NCBI RefSeq assembly: GCF_000308655.1
Contig: NZ_BAGC01000026.1
Span: 1 to 64,000, forward strand
Reading direction: 5' to 3'
DNA from: Nocardia niigatensis NBRC 100131
GTDB taxonomy: Bacteria > Actinomycetota > Actinomycetes > Mycobacteriales > Mycobacteriaceae
Length of the DNA: 64,000 nucleotides
Shown: positions 53,831 through 64,000 of the stretch, one piece after another
How positions within the stretch are numbered: the first letter of the stretch is position 1
Layout of the letters: each line of letters opens with the position of its first letter
Notes under the pieces: model-generated
Told to the model about the DNA's origin: nothing
Databases searched by the model: none
Seen by the model: the letters and a program-made list of their open reading frames with translations, nothing else
Program-made: the position numbers and the translations under genes

Positions 53831-54019
53831 GGGATTCATCCACCTGGTCACCGTGCTCGCCCTCTCGTGCAGCCGAGTGACGTGTTGTGCCGGCCGATGG
53901 GAGAGTCTGCGATACAGCATCGAACGAGTCACTCGCTCGTCAAAGTTTGCCACGATTTCGCTCGCCAGTCACGGTGTTGCTGAATGACGTGACATCGATC
54001 ACGGGTGTCCCGAGTGGAT

Positions 54020-54622
54020 TCAGTTCGTGCCGAGTTCGGGAGGATTTGCCGGTGTTCCGGGCTCTACGCGAGGCTTTTCCGATTCGGTCCGGCCGGCCTG
54101 CCGGTGTTCGGCGCGGTACCGCCGGAATCGCCTGCGCAGCAAGACGAATGCCACCAGCAGCAACAGCACCGCGGCCACGATCGCGCCCGCCAGCGCGGCG
54201 CCGCGGAATCCCGGCGCATCGACATCGAGAATGCGCTCACCGGCGTGTGCGGCATTGGAGTTGCCCCACACAATGGTCAGCGTCAATAAATTCGGGATGA
54301 CGGTGACGAGTGCCAGCACGGCCGCGCCGCCGGCGATGAACCGACCACCTCGTTTGCGCCAGCCGAGTCCCGCCGCCAGCGTCAGAAACAGCGGTAGCGC
54401 GGTGCACAGCAGACCCATCAGCAGGCCGTACCAGATGCCTTTCGCGAAACTCCCGCTCACGCTTTCGCCGATGCGCTGCGCCCACCACCGTGGCAGGAAC
54501 GCCGCCAGGATCAAATACGCCAGCCACAGCACCACCGCGGCCACCACACCGATGATGATGCGATTGCGCCACGTGACGAAGGTTGAAGGCTTTCGCTCCT
54601 GCTCGGTGCCGGGCGTAGTCAT
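54020..54622 (-). CDS. Four-helix membrane protein, unknown function
   Basis: This 200-residue protein has a polar N-terminus, a first helix at about 22-44 (IIIGVVAAVVLWLAYLILAAF), two central helices (LLMGLLCTALPLFLTLAAG, FIAGGAAVLALVTVIPNLLT) and a fourth near 145-165. A basic, Pro-rich tail follows. Proteins of this general plan occur near the end of his operons in other actinobacteria (permease-like). I cannot assign a function. Confidence 0.7.
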   Translation of the reverse strand: MTTPGTEQERKPSTFVTWRNRIIIGVVAAVVLWLAYLILAAFLPRWWAQRIGESVSGSFAKGIWYGLLMGLLCTALPLFLTLAAGLGWRKRGGRFIAGGAAVLALVTVIPNLLTLTIVWGNSNAAHAGERILDVDAPGFRGAALAGAIVAAVLLLLVAFVLLRRRFRRYRAEHRQAGRTESEKPRVEPGTPANPPELGTN

Positions 54623-54696
54623 GCGCCCAGCGTATGTCCGAATTGTCGGCGAGCGCAGGAACCACGCTGTGGTGGGTGCGGGGGAGCCGCCCGGCC

Positions 54697-54739
54697 GATC
54701 AGCGCTCGCGGAGGAAACTGATCAGCGCTCGCGCAGGAA
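54697..54739 (-). repeat. Duplicated 3' end of the peroxiredoxin gene
   Basis: GATCAGCGCTCGCG-N-AGGAA occurs at 54697-54716 and at 54720-54739, 23 bp apart. On the minus strand each copy encodes FLRER-stop, so the last codons and stop of bcp have been copied just past the gene. Confidence 0.85.
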
Positions 54740-55177
54740 CCTCAGCGCCTCGTCGGCGTGCACGTTCGCGCGCATCTCGCTGTTGATGATCTTGGCGACG
54801 GTCCGGTCCGGATCGATGACGAAGGTGGTCCGCTTCACCGGCACCAGCGCGCCCAGCAGGCCCCGCTTCACGCCGAACTCGGCGGCCACCTCGGCTCCGG
54901 GATCGGACAGCACCGGATAGCTCAGGCCCTGCTTCTCCGCGAACCCGGACTGCACCTCGACCGAATCCGCGCTGATGCCCACGCAGTTGGCCCCGGCGGC
55001 CTTGAATTCGGTTGCCAGATCCCGGAAGTGGCAGGCCTCGGCCGTGCACACCGGCGTATTCGCCGCGGGATAGAAGAACAACACCACGGGCCCGTCCGCG
55101 AGCAGTGATTCGAGTGACCGCACGGTCCCCGACTGATCCGCGAGTTCGAAATTGGGCGCGATCTGACCAACCTTCAT
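54722..55177 (-). CDS. bcp: Bacterioferritin-comigratory thiol peroxiredoxin
   Basis: Bcp/PrxQ reduces hydrogen and organic peroxides. In 151 residues it has the peroxidatic Cys44 in PVCTAEACHF and the nearby resolving-type Cys49, five residues later, with the thioredoxin-fold start MKVGQIAPNFELADQSG and TTFVIDPDRTV. In M. tuberculosis bcpB is also found just before trpE. The FYPAANTPVCT segment is a slightly unusual version of FYPKDxTPGCT. Confidence 0.93.
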   Translation of the reverse strand: MKVGQIAPNFELADQSGTVRSLESLLADGPVVLFFYPAANTPVCTAEACHFRDLATEFKAAGANCVGISADSVEVQSGFAEKQGLSYPVLSDPGAEVAAEFGVKRGLLGALVPVKRTTFVIDPDRTVAKIINSEMRANVHADEALRFLRER

Positions 55178-55293
55178 ACCCGCACCCTACCCCTAATTCA
55201 TCGCGCACGAGCTATCTGAAATTGCCTGGGGTTCCGGGGGATTGCCCCGGAGCCCCCAACCACCCCGACACCGGGCGCCGGTCCGCGCTCACC

Positions 55294-55331
55294 CGCCGCG
55301 ATGCTCGGCTCACACGCCGAGCATCGCGGCG
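55294..55331 (-). terminator. 16-bp perfect hairpin with the stop codon in its loop
   Basis: Positions 55294-55309 pair perfectly with 55316-55331 around a 6-nt loop. The stem includes CGCGATGCTCGGC. The loop contains the TGA of the minus-strand gene, so the last codons (AAMLG) form the 5' arm. It lacks a T-run. Confidence 0.75.
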
Positions 55332-55615
55332 ACCTCCGGGTTCTTGATATCCATGACGTCGAGGATGCCGTGGGCGCGCAGGAACGGCTCGAGCTCCCGG
55401 ATGCGGTCGCTGTGCTCGGCGTACTCGTCCGGGAAGCTGCGCCGATCCAGCGCCTCCAGGGCCTTCACGTAGGTCACGAACGAGGCGATGGCGGAGGATC
55501 TCCCGCCCGGGTTCATATTCATCATCCGCGGCACCTGGCCGGGCATCACGCCCGGAGCCAGCTGCGGAGGCGCGTGCCGGGGGGCCTCCGGTGCCATCGG
55601 TTGCGAGGGGTACAT
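55310..55615 (-). CDS. Small protein of unknown function
   Basis: This 101-residue protein has a Pro/Met-rich first third (PSQPMAPEAPRHAPPQLAPG) and a helical remainder: SSAIASFVTYVKALEALDRR, ERIR-like charged stretch ELEPFLRAHGILDVMDIKNPEVAAML. No membrane segment or signal peptide is seen. GAGAGGAG lies 10 nt before the ATG. I do not recognise the family. It is divergent from trpE across about 200 bp with no leader peptide visible. Confidence 0.65.
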   Translation of the reverse strand: MYPSQPMAPEAPRHAPPQLAPGVMPGQVPRMMNMNPGGRSSAIASFVTYVKALEALDRRSFPDEYAEHSDRIRELEPFLRAHGILDVMDIKNPEVAAMLGV

Positions 55616-55815
55616 CTGTGTTGAACTCCTCTCGAAAATGGGGATAACCGCGTGCGACCTCTCCATCCCGCTGCCGGAGCGGTGACGACGATCCCGCCGG
55701 TGGGGACCGCCGCGAGTGCAGTGATGACCGCTTCGGGTATTCGCCACGGCCGCCCGTTCGGCTGGGCGGGGAACGCGATTTAGATGGCGCCGGACGGGCC
55801 TGGAATGATGGGCGA

Positions 55816-57381
55816 ATGCACGGCGCGCATGGTTTGCCTCTGAACGCGGCTATCGATACCACCACCTCCCGGGAGCAGTTCCGGGCGCTCGCGGCCGACC
55901 ACCGGGTGGTCCCGGTGGTCCGAAAGGTGTTGGCGGACTCCGAGACTCCGCTCTCGGCCTACCGCAAACTGGCCGCGGACCGCCCCGGTACGTTCCTGCT
56001 GGAATCGGCGGAGAACGGCCGCTCGTGGTCGCGATGGTCGTTCATCGGCGCGGGCAGCCCCAGCGCGCTGACCGTGATCGACGGCGAGGCGGCCTGGCTC
56101 GGCCAGACCCCGGCCGACGCGCCGGTGGGCGGCGACCCGCTCGCCGCGCTGCGCGAGTCCCTGCAGGTGCTGCGCACCGAGCGGCTGCCCGGTCTGCCGC
56201 CGCTGACCGGCGGCCTGGTCGGCTACCTCGGCTACGACACCGTCCGCCGCCTCGAACGCCTGCCCAGCCTGGCCATCGACGACCTGCAGGTCCCCGAGCT
56301 GGTCCTGATGCTGGCCACCGACCTGGCCGCCTTCGACCACCACGAGGGCGCGATCACCCTCATCGCCAATGCCGTCAACTGGAACGGCACCGACGAGCAT
56401 GTGGACGCCGCCTACAGCGACGCGGTGGCCCGACTGGACCGCATGACCGAGGCCCTGGCCGCCCCCGCCGACTCCACCGTCTCGGTGTTCGACCGCCCCG
56501 AGCCGAACTACCGCCGGCAGCGCACCTCCGACGAGTTCGGCGCGGGCGTACGCCGGCTCGTGAAGGAGATCGAGGCGGGCGAGGCGTTCCAGGTGGTGCT
56601 GTCGCAGCGCTTCGAGATGGACTACCAGGGCACCCCGCTGGACCTCTACCGCATGCTGCGGGCCTCCAACCCGAGCCCGTACATGTACCTCATGCACATT
56701 CCGGACGGGTCCGGCGGCACCGCGTTCTCCATCGTCGGTTCCAGCCCCGAATCGCTGGTGACGGTGAAGGACGGCGTGGCCACCACCCACCCGATCGCGG
56801 GCACCCGGTGGCGCGGCGTCACCGAGGAGGACGACCTCCTGCTCGAGAAGGGCCTGCTGGCGGACGAGAAGGAGAACGCCGAGCACCTCATGCTCGTCGA
56901 TCTCGGCCGCAACGACCTGGGCCGGGTCTGCGAGCCCGGCACCGTGAAGGTCACCGAATACCGCCATGTCGAGCGCTACTCGCACGTCATGCACCTGGTG
57001 TCCACGGTGTCCGGCCGGCTGCGCGCCGGCAAGGTCGCCCTCGACGCGGTCCAGGCCTGCTTCCCCGCAGGCACTCTGTCGGGCGCGCCCAAGGTCCGCG
57101 CCATGGAGCTGATCGAAGAGCTCGAGCCCACCCGCCGCGGCGTCTACGCGGGCGTGGTCGGCTACCTGGACTTCGCCGGTGACGCCGACACCGCCATCGC
57201 CATCCGCACCGCCCTGCTCAAGGGCGGCACCGCCTACGTCCAGGCCGGCGCCGGCATCGTCGCCGACTCCGACCCGGACTACGAGGACGTCGAGTCCCGC
57301 AACAAGGCCATGGCCGTCCTCAAGGCCATCGCCGCCGCCGAGACCGTACGCGCCTACCGCCCGAACGGCGCGGATCAATGA
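55816..57381 (+). CDS. trpE: Anthranilate synthase component I
   Basis: TrpE makes anthranilate from chorismate with ammonia from TrpG. The 521-residue protein has the N-terminal feedback-site region [19 protein letters not shown] (with the LLESA motif that binds tryptophan) and the chorismate-binding domain: [54 protein letters not shown] and [19 protein letters not shown]. trpG is not in the window. It overlaps the next gene by 4 bp (ATGA). Confidence 0.97.
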   Translation: MHGAHGLPLNAAIDTTTSREQFRALAADHRVVPVVRKVLADSETPLSAYRKLAADRPGTFLLESAENGRSWSRWSFIGAGSPSALTVIDGEAAWLGQTPADAPVGGDPLAALRESLQVLRTERLPGLPPLTGGLVGYLGYDTVRRLERLPSLAIDDLQVPELVLMLATDLAAFDHHEGAITLIANAVNWNGTDEHVDAAYSDAVARLDRMTEALAAPADSTVSVFDRPEPNYRRQRTSDEFGAGVRRLVKEIEAGEAFQVVLSQRFEMDYQGTPLDLYRMLRASNPSPYMYLMHIPDGSGGTAFSIVGSSPESLVTVKDGVATTHPIAGTRWRGVTEEDDLLLEKGLLADEKENAEHLMLVDLGRNDLGRVCEPGTVKVTEYRHVERYSHVMHLVSTVSGRLRAGKVALDAVQACFPAGTLSGAPKVRAMELIEELEPTRRGVYAGVVGYLDFAGDADTAIAIRTALLKGGTAYVQAGAGIVADSDPDYEDVESRNKAMAVLKAIAAAETVRAYRPNGADQ

Positions 57382-58274
57382 GCGATCCGGATCCGGACGC
57401 CACGGAAGCCGCAGGGGCGCAGCCCGACTCGCGCCCGCCGGACGCGGATTCCGTGAGATCCGGTGCGGCGGCGCCCGACTCGGAGCCGGCGACCCCGAGC
57501 ATCGCCGAGCAGGCGCAGGCGGCGGATCTGGCCGAGGCGGAAGCCGCGGCGAAGACCGCGAGTACCGCGAAGCGGCCGCGGCCGATCGTGGCGGTGGCCC
57601 TGCTGGCGGTCGCGGCGGCCCTGCTCTGGGGCTCGTCGCGGATGAACTGGGCCCGGATCGAGATCACCAGCGACTATGGCCTGCCGCGTCACCGGGAGCT
57701 CAACGGCGGTGTCTGGTTCGGGGCGTTGACCCCGCTGGCGCTGGTCTTCCTGGCCACCATTGCGGCGGTGTTCGCCACCCACGGCTGGTGGCGGCGCGGG
57801 GTCGGCGTGGTGGTCGCGGTGCTGGCGGCGGTGTCCGCGGTGCCCGGGTACGCCCTGCTCATGCACAAGGGGACCACCGATCGCGCGACGCGCCTGGCCG
57901 AACTGCACGGGGGTGATCACGCGGGCGCGGTGACGACCTCGACGCTGCCCGCCGTGGTGGCGCTGGCGGGCGCGGTGGCCGCGTTCGTGGCCGGACTGCT
58001 CCTCGTCCGGCAGTCGTCCGGGACGACCCGCATGTCCGGCAAGTACGACAGCCCCGCCGCGCGGAAGCTGTCGGCGGCCGAGCAGGTTGCCGCACATCAC
58101 GCCCGGGTTCGGGACCCGGAATCCGGGTCACATCCGGCCGCCGATACGCAGTTGTCGGGCCGCGTGCTGTGGGACGCCCTCGACGAGGGTGTGGACCCGA
58201 CCGACGATGAAACCAATCGCCCTGCCGCGCACGATGATCCGGGTAACGGGACAGCGCGCGACAACCGCCCCTGA
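57378..58274 (+). CDS. Trp-region conserved membrane protein (TIGR02234-like)
   Basis: This 298-residue protein has an acidic N-terminal stretch, then about four membrane helices: [57 protein letters not shown] and [20 protein letters not shown]. The polar C-terminus is long. It matches the membrane protein found between trpE and trpC in actinobacteria (Rv1610 in M. tuberculosis). It is coupled to trpE by an ATGA overlap. A transport or anchoring role in tryptophan synthesis is possible but not shown. Confidence 0.85.
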   Translation: MSDPDPDATEAAGAQPDSRPPDADSVRSGAAAPDSEPATPSIAEQAQAADLAEAEAAAKTASTAKRPRPIVAVALLAVAAALLWGSSRMNWARIEITSDYGLPRHRELNGGVWFGALTPLALVFLATIAAVFATHGWWRRGVGVVVAVLAAVSAVPGYALLMHKGTTDRATRLAELHGGDHAGAVTTSTLPAVVALAGAVAAFVAGLLLVRQSSGTTRMSGKYDSPAARKLSAAEQVAAHHARVRDPESGSHPAADTQLSGRVLWDALDEGVDPTDDETNRPAAHDDPGNGTARDNRP

Positions 58275-58423
58275 GCTGGGTGGGGGACCGGCAGCGTCGC
58301 CGGTACCCGCCCCGCTGTCAAGCACGGGAACATAGCCATTTACTCTTTATCAGCATCGGTGAGACAGCGCCTGGGGGGATTCTCAGGCAGCAAGTCCGTC
58401 TCCCCAGAAAGGATTCGAGCCAG

Positions 58424-59238
58424 ATGACGGTACTCGACTCGATTCTCGACGGGGTCCGCGCGGATGTGGCCGCTCGGGAAGCCCTTCTGGATTTCCAGGC
58501 CGTGAAGGCAGCCGCCGCGCAGGCCAAGTCCCCGCGTGACGCCAAGGCCGCGTTGCACGCGGAGGGCATCGGCGTGATCGCCGAGGTGAAGCGCTCCAGC
58601 CCGTCCAAGGGCGCGATCGCCGACATCCCGAACCCCGCCGACCTGGCCCGGGCCTACGAGGACGGTGGCGCGCGCATCATCAGCGTGCTGACCGAGCAGC
58701 GCCGTTTCGGTGGTTCCCTGGCGGATCTCGACGCGGTCCGCACGGCGGTCGACATCCCGATCCTGCGCAAGGACTTCATCGTCGGGCCGTACCAGATTCA
58801 CGAGGCCCGCGCCCACGGCGCGGACGTGATCCTGCTGATCGTCGCCGCCCTGGAACAGGACGTGCTGTCCTCCCTCATCGACCGCACCGAATCGCTCGGA
58901 ATGACCGCGCTGGTCGAGGTGCACACCGAGGAGGAGGCCGACCGCGCCCTCGAGGCCGGCGCCAGCGTGATCGGCGTGAACGCCCGCAACCTCAAGACCC
59001 TCGAGGTGGACCGGGATGTGTTCGCGCGCATCGCCCCCGGCCTGCCCAGCGAAGTGATCCGGGTGGCCGAGTCCGGCATCCGCGGCACCGCCGACCTGCT
59101 GGCCTACGCGGGCGCGGGCGCGGACGCCGTGCTCGTCGGCGAGGGCCTGGTGACCAGCGGCGACCCGCGCGCCGCGGTGGCCGAACTGGTGACCGCCGGA
59201 ACCCACCCGTCCTGCCCGAAACCGGTGCGCCGGGGACG

Positions 59239-59242
<4 letters not shown>
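58424..59242 (+). CDS. trpC: Indole-3-glycerol phosphate synthase
   Basis: TrpC closes the indole ring from CdRP. The 272-residue barrel shows [76 protein letters not shown] and VAESGI. GAAAGGA lies before the ATG. The 149 bp before it hold no Trp-rich leader peptide; a TACTCT at 58341 could be a -10. Its stop overlaps the trpB GTG. Confidence 0.97.
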
Positions 59243-60533
<1,291 letters not shown>

Positions 60534-60537
<4 letters not shown>

Positions 60538-61334
60538 GCCAGCAGTCCCGTCTCGCCAATACCTTCGCGGCCTGCCGCGAGGAGAACCGCGCCGCGCTCA
60601 TCGGCTACCTGCCCGCCGGCTACCCGGATGTGCAGGGTTCCATCGACGCGTGCCGCGCCATGGTCGAATCCGGTTGCGACATCATCGAAGTCGGCATCGC
60701 CTATTCCGATCCGGTGATGGACGGCCCGACCATCCAGCACGCCACCGAGCAGGCGCTCGCCGGCGGTGTCCGGGTGCGCGACGTGTTCAAGGTCGTGGAG
60801 GCCATCTCGCAGGCGGGCGGCAAGGCCGTCGTCATGACCTACTGGAATCCGGTGCTGAAGTACGGCGTGGACACCTTCTCCCGTGACCTCGCGGCGGCCG
60901 GCGGCCTGGGCCTGATCACCCCCAACCTGATTCCGGAGGAGGCCGACGACTGGTTCGTGGCGTCCGCCACCCACAACCTGGACCGTATCTTCCTGGTCGC
61001 GCCGTCCTCCACCGAGGAGCGGCTGGTCAAGACCCTGGAGGCGACAAAGGGTTTCGTGTACGCGGCCTCGACCATGGGCGTCACCGGCGCCCGCGACGCG
61101 GTCTCGTCCATGGCGCCCGCGCTGTGCGCCCGCATCCGCGCCCACTCCGACATTCCGATCGGCGTCGGCCTGGGTGTGCGCAATGGCGCGCAGGCGGCCG
61201 AAATCGCCTCCTACGCCGACGGTGTCATCGTGGGCTCGGCCCTGGTGTCGGCGGCCGCGCAGGGCCTGGACGCGGTCCGGGCGCTGACCGAGGAACTGGC
61301 GCAGGGCGTCCGCTCGGCGGCGGTCACCTCCTAG
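60534..61334 (+). CDS. trpA: Tryptophan synthase alpha chain
   Basis: TrpA splits indoleglycerol phosphate and passes indole to TrpB. The 266-residue barrel has [10 protein letters not shown], the catalytic Glu in [17 protein letters not shown] and the active-site Asp in the same stretch. GVTGARD and GVGLGVRNG bind phosphate. GTG start overlaps the trpB stop. A strong hairpin follows. Confidence 0.97.
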
Positions 61335-61348
61335 ACCGCCACAGCTCG

Positions 61349-61380
61349 AAGGGTGCGTGCCGAATGCGGTACGCACCCTT
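61349..61380 (+). terminator. Terminator of the trp operon
   Basis: AAGGGTGCGT (61349-61358) pairs with ACGCACCCTT (61371-61380). The stem continues inward through a G:U pair and CCG/CGG to a 4-nt AATG loop. It begins 14 nt after the trpA stop. Confidence 0.88.
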
Positions 61381-61522
61381 TCGCATGGGCGGGACCGTGC
61401 CGGGCGCGCTCGGATATCCGTTGTGTTGCCGAATGTTCGCTGGGAGGCTCGCGCATGAATTCGACACAGCGCGCCGCCCTGAGGCGGCGCACCAGCTGCC
61501 TGTTGGGCTACGGTGGGGACCC

Positions 61523-62704
61523 GTGACCTTACGAGCCCTTGCCGAGAGCACCGGCGCCGATGTCCTGGCCTACATTCCCAGCCCGCCGCGCGGCGTGTGG
61601 AACCTCGGGCCGTTCCCGCTGCGGGCGTACGCCATCTGCATCATCCTCGGCATCATCGCGGCCATCTGGCTGGGTGAGAAGCGCTGGGTGGCGCGCGGCG
61701 GCCAGACCGGCATGGTGCTCGACGTGGCCATGTTCGCGGTGCCCTTCGGCCTGATCGGCGGGCGGCTCTACCACGTCGCCACCGACTGGCAGAAGTACTT
61801 CGGCGCCGGCGGTCACCCCATCAACGCGCTCAAGATCTGGGAGGGCGGCCTCGGCATCTGGGGCGCGGTGCTGCTCGGCGGCATCGGCGCCTGGATCGGC
61901 TGCCGGGTGTACCGGATTCCATTGCCCGCCTTCGGCGACGCCATCGCGCCCGGCATCCTGCTGGCCCAGGCCATCGGCCGGCTCGGCAACTACTTCAACC
62001 AGGAGCTCTACGGCCGCGAGACCAAGGTGCCGTGGGGCCTGGAGATCTACCTGCGCTACGACCACAGCGGCCAGCTGGACATGATGAACGGCACCGCCGC
62101 GGGCGCGGCCGAGAAGATCGTGCAGCCGACCTTCCTCTACGAGCTGATCTGGAACCTGATCGGCGTGGGGATCCTGCTCTACGCGGACCGCAAGTTCCGC
62201 ATCGGCCACGGCCGCCTGTTCGCGCTCTATGTGGCGGTCTACTGCTTCGGCCGCTTCTTCGTGGAGCTGCTGCGCGACGACGAGGCCACCCACGTCCTCG
62301 GTCTCCGCATCAACACCTTCACCTCGGCGATCGTATTCGTCTGCGCCGTGGCCTATTTCCTCTTCGCCACCAAGGGGCGCGAGACCGCCGAGCAGATCCG
62401 CGCCGGAGCGGATCGCCCCTGGCCGTGGCAGTTCGGCGCGCTGCGGGCCTACGGGGCGACCGGTACGCCGGCGGAAACCACTACGGCCGCAGCAGATTCG
62501 GCGGCCGAGGCAACCGCCGAGGAAAGCGAGCCCGAGGCGGGGGAGCCCGCCGAGCAGGCCGAGTCCGAATCGCCCGACTCCGGCAACGAATCCGAGACCA
62601 AGAACGATAACTCCTCCGAAACCGGTGATTCCGAGCCGGACGATGAGGAATCCGCAGCGGCCGACCAGGCGAAGCCGGTCGAGTCCGGCAAGAATGGCTC
62701 CTGA
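61523..62704 (+). CDS. lgt: Prolipoprotein diacylglyceryl transferase
   Basis: Lgt adds diacylglycerol to the lipobox cysteine of prolipoproteins, the first step of lipoprotein maturation. The 393-residue protein has seven membrane segments, the LRAYAICIILGI start, the Lgt signature GRLGNYFNQELYG and LLRDDE near the last helices. A tail of about 90 residues is rich in Glu, Ser and Asp, as is common in mycobacterial and nocardial Lgt. A TACGGT 8 nt before the GTG suggests a separate promoter after the trp terminator. Confidence 0.96.
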   Translation: MTLRALAESTGADVLAYIPSPPRGVWNLGPFPLRAYAICIILGIIAAIWLGEKRWVARGGQTGMVLDVAMFAVPFGLIGGRLYHVATDWQKYFGAGGHPINALKIWEGGLGIWGAVLLGGIGAWIGCRVYRIPLPAFGDAIAPGILLAQAIGRLGNYFNQELYGRETKVPWGLEIYLRYDHSGQLDMMNGTAAGAAEKIVQPTFLYELIWNLIGVGILLYADRKFRIGHGRLFALYVAVYCFGRFFVELLRDDEATHVLGLRINTFTSAIVFVCAVAYFLFATKGRETAEQIRAGADRPWPWQFGALRAYGATGTPAETTTAAADSAAEATAEESEPEAGEPAEQAESESPDSGNESETKNDNSSETGDSEPDDEESAAADQAKPVESGKNGS

Positions 62705-62730
62705 CCGCCATTCAGGAGGGGGACACCACA

Positions 62731-63180
62731 GTGACCGACCCATTCAACCCGCAGCAGCCGCAGGACGGGCCGCAGTACGGCGTCCCCGGCACCGGCCCGC
62801 AGTACGGGCAGCCCTACGGCCAGCAGCCGTACCCGGGCCAGCCCTTCGCGCACCCGGATCAGCCGTACGGCCAGCCCTTGGGCCAGCCCGCGCCGTACCC
62901 GATCCCGGGTTCGGCCGGGCCGTACGGCGGTGACCCGGAAGCCCCGTTCGGCCGCGATCCGTTCGGAGTTCCGTTCTCGGACAAGAGCAAGCTCACCGCG
63001 GGCCTGCTGCAGATCTTCGTCGGCCACTTCGGAGTCGGCCGGTTCTACCTGGGCTACACCACGATCGGCGTGCTGCAGCTGATCACCTGCGGCGGCTGCG
63101 GGATCTGGTCGTTGATCGACGGCATCCTCATGCTCACCGGCAAGGTTCCGGACCTGCAGGGGCGTCCGCTGCGCGACTGA
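62731..63180 (+). CDS. TM2-domain membrane protein
   Basis: This 149-residue protein has a Pro/Gln/Gly/Tyr-rich first half with PYGQ-type repeats, followed by a TM2 domain: FVGHFGVGRFYLGYTTIGVLQ, then GIWSLIDGILMLTG with the conserved Asp between two helices. TM2 proteins are widespread and of unclear role. It is 26 bp after lgt and probably co-transcribed. In M. tuberculosis small membrane-protein genes fill the same place between lgt and pykA. Confidence 0.88.
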   Translation: MTDPFNPQQPQDGPQYGVPGTGPQYGQPYGQQPYPGQPFAHPDQPYGQPLGQPAPYPIPGSAGPYGGDPEAPFGRDPFGVPFSDKSKLTAGLLQIFVGHFGVGRFYLGYTTIGVLQLITCGGCGIWSLIDGILMLTGKVPDLQGRPLRD

Positions 63181-63199
63181 CGACGACACCTCCGTGTCC

Positions 63200-63229
63200 A
63201 CGGCCGCCACTCGATCGAGTGGCGGCCGT
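63200..63229. terminator. Terminator after the TM2 gene
   Basis: ACGGCCGCCACTC (63200-63212) pairs perfectly with GAGTGGCGGCCGT (63217-63229) around GATC; the whole 30 bp is a perfect palindrome. Only TTCCC follows. It starts 20 nt after the stop. Confidence 0.88.
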
Positions 63230-63668
63230 TCCCGCTTATCGCCGGGCGCGAGTTCACACCAGATTTCCGCGCAACGTGAGGATTGGCGTCCCAGCCTCCG
63301 CCATCCTGGTCGCCGAATTGTTGCGCATCGCCCAGATGGCCGCCGCCCCACCTTCGACTTCTTCGCCCTCTACGGAATTGTGGCCGTCTACTGCTGGGTA
63401 ATCCGCCCCATCTTCGGCGTCGGCCGGACCCGTCTCGAAACTCGGTTGGCGAGACATGCGGCGCTGAAAGTTCGCGGCCCGCCTCGCCCTGGACCGGCGG
63501 AGCGGTGGAGCGCAGCGGCGGAGCGGAGCGGGGAAGACCGAGGTGACAGGGCCGCGAACAGCCGCGGCTGAACTGCGGCCATGGGCCGGGGCCAGCAATT
63601 AGCTGAACGGCCGCTTACGAGAACCGTATATGTGTGTGCCGGGCTCGGCATGAGGGTTGTCACAGGTC
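63230..63668. other. About 440 bp without a convincing gene
   Basis: Open frames exist on both strands but none has a good start, ribosome site or recognisable family. One + strand frame reads FDFFALYGIVAVYCWVIRPI near 63355-63415 and could be a relic of a membrane protein. From 63495 to 63533 the DNA is a run of GGAGCG-like steps, with CGGCGGAGCG at 63495 and 63516. The segment next to pyk is its promoter region. Confidence 0.55.
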
Positions 63669-63674
63669 TAGGGT
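63669..63674 (+). promoter_or_regulatory. -10 hexamer of a probable leaderless pyk promoter
   Basis: TAGGGT ends 7 nt before the GTG of pyk (8 and more before the adjacent in-frame ATG). No ribosome-binding site is present. Confidence 0.5.
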
Positions 63675-63681
63675 TTAACCC

Positions 63682-64000
63682 GTGATGCGACGAACGAAGA
63701 TTGTGTGCACCCTCGGACCAGCAGTGTCATCCGAGGACCGGATTCGTGAGCTCGTCGAAAGTGGCATGGACGTTGCGCGCCTGAACTTCAGCCACGGCGA
63801 GCACTCCGATCATGCCGAGAACTACAAGAAGGTGCGCGCTGCCAGCGATACGGCCGGCCGCGCTGTCGGCATCCTCGCCGACCTGCAAGGCCCGAAGATC
63901 CGGCTGGGCCGGTTCGGGGGCGACGGCAAGACCGTCTGGAACACCGGCGAGGAAGTCCGTATCACCGTCGACGACATCGTAGGAACTCACGACCGGGTTT
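63682..64000 (+). CDS. pyk: Pyruvate kinase, N-terminal part (runs off the window)
   Basis: Pyruvate kinase makes pyruvate and ATP from phosphoenolpyruvate at the end of glycolysis. The first 106 codons show RRTKIVCTLGPAVSSEDRI, GMDVARLNFSHGEHSDH with the conserved Arg and Asn of the active site, and ILADLQGPKIRLGRF. The start is the GTG at 63682 or the ATG right after it; both are in frame. The gene position matches pykA after lgt in M. tuberculosis. Confidence 0.95.
   Translation, partial: MMRRTKIVCTLGPAVSSEDRIRELVESGMDVARLNFSHGEHSDHAENYKKVRAASDTAGRAVGILADLQGPKIRLGRFGGDGKTVWNTGEEVRITVDDIVGTHDRV

Noticed and set aside
55616..55815. Trp leader peptide or attenuator before trpE
   Set aside because: I looked for short ORFs with tandem TGG codons and competing hairpins before trpE and trpC and found none.

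Overview
The window is chromosomal DNA from a high-GC actinomycete, most likely a Nocardia or another member of the Nocardiaceae. The evidence is the very high GC at third codon positions, frequent GTG starts, many 4-bp ATGA/GTGA overlaps, and gene content. The gene order closely follows the dnaE1-to-pykA segment known from Mycobacterium tuberculosis: dnaE1, ilvA, treY-treX, bioA-F-D, bioB-bsaP, nrtR/nadA-B-C, hisD-C-B-H, priA-impA-hisF-hisI, bcp, trpE-C-B-A, lgt, pyk. I see no insertion sequence, prophage, CRISPR array, rRNA or tRNA. This is a conserved biosynthetic backbone with small lineage-specific inserts.

Layout. 1-9.7 kb: a methyltransferase fragment, a lipoprotein hydrolase, a beta-lactamase-fold hydrolase, the replicative polymerase DnaE, an F420-type nitroreductase, threonine deaminase and an orphan response regulator. 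9.7-14.9 kb: a decayed stretch where treZ would be expected, then treY-treX for trehalose synthesis from glycogen. 14.9-26.3 kb: a MarR-GNAT fusion, the biotin pathway (bioA, bioF-bioD, bioB-bsaP), its probable TetR repressor BioQ, and an inserted two-component pair with two other genes. 26.3-35.5 kb: accessory genes (a hydrolase with a repetitive N-terminus, an AraC regulator, an O-methyltransferase, a nucleotidyltransferase) followed by the de novo NAD operon nadA-nadB-nadC, divergent from its regulator nrtR. 35.5-44.8 kb: mixed accessory genes, a Ser/Thr kinase, a two-pseudogene deletion scar and a second yidC. 45-53.3 kb: two histidine operons separated by a SnoaL/MarR/lipoprotein insert. 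53.3-64 kb: a MarR regulator, bacterioferritin-comigratory peroxiredoxin, the trp operon, lgt, a TM2 protein and the start of pyk.

Regulation visible in the DNA includes three TGAAC-N3-GTTCA palindromes at bioA, bioF and bioB/bioQ. A perfect GTTTTCGA-N7-TCGAAAAC palindrome lies between nrtR and nadA. Three GTTGG/CCAAC palindromes lie in front of a marR gene, and a palindrome lies in front of the marR-GNAT gene. Upstream of the kinase gene are three 7-mers repeated every 11 bp. At least seven genes have a -10-like TANNNT hexamer 6-8 nt before the start codon, the signature of leaderless transcription.

No complete new system is evident. The best leads are a 42-codon ORF with an internal repeat that couples nadB to nadC, a hydrolase whose 33-bp repeats contain compensating frameshifts, a 16-bp hairpin with a stop codon in its loop, and the treZ-less trehalose locus.
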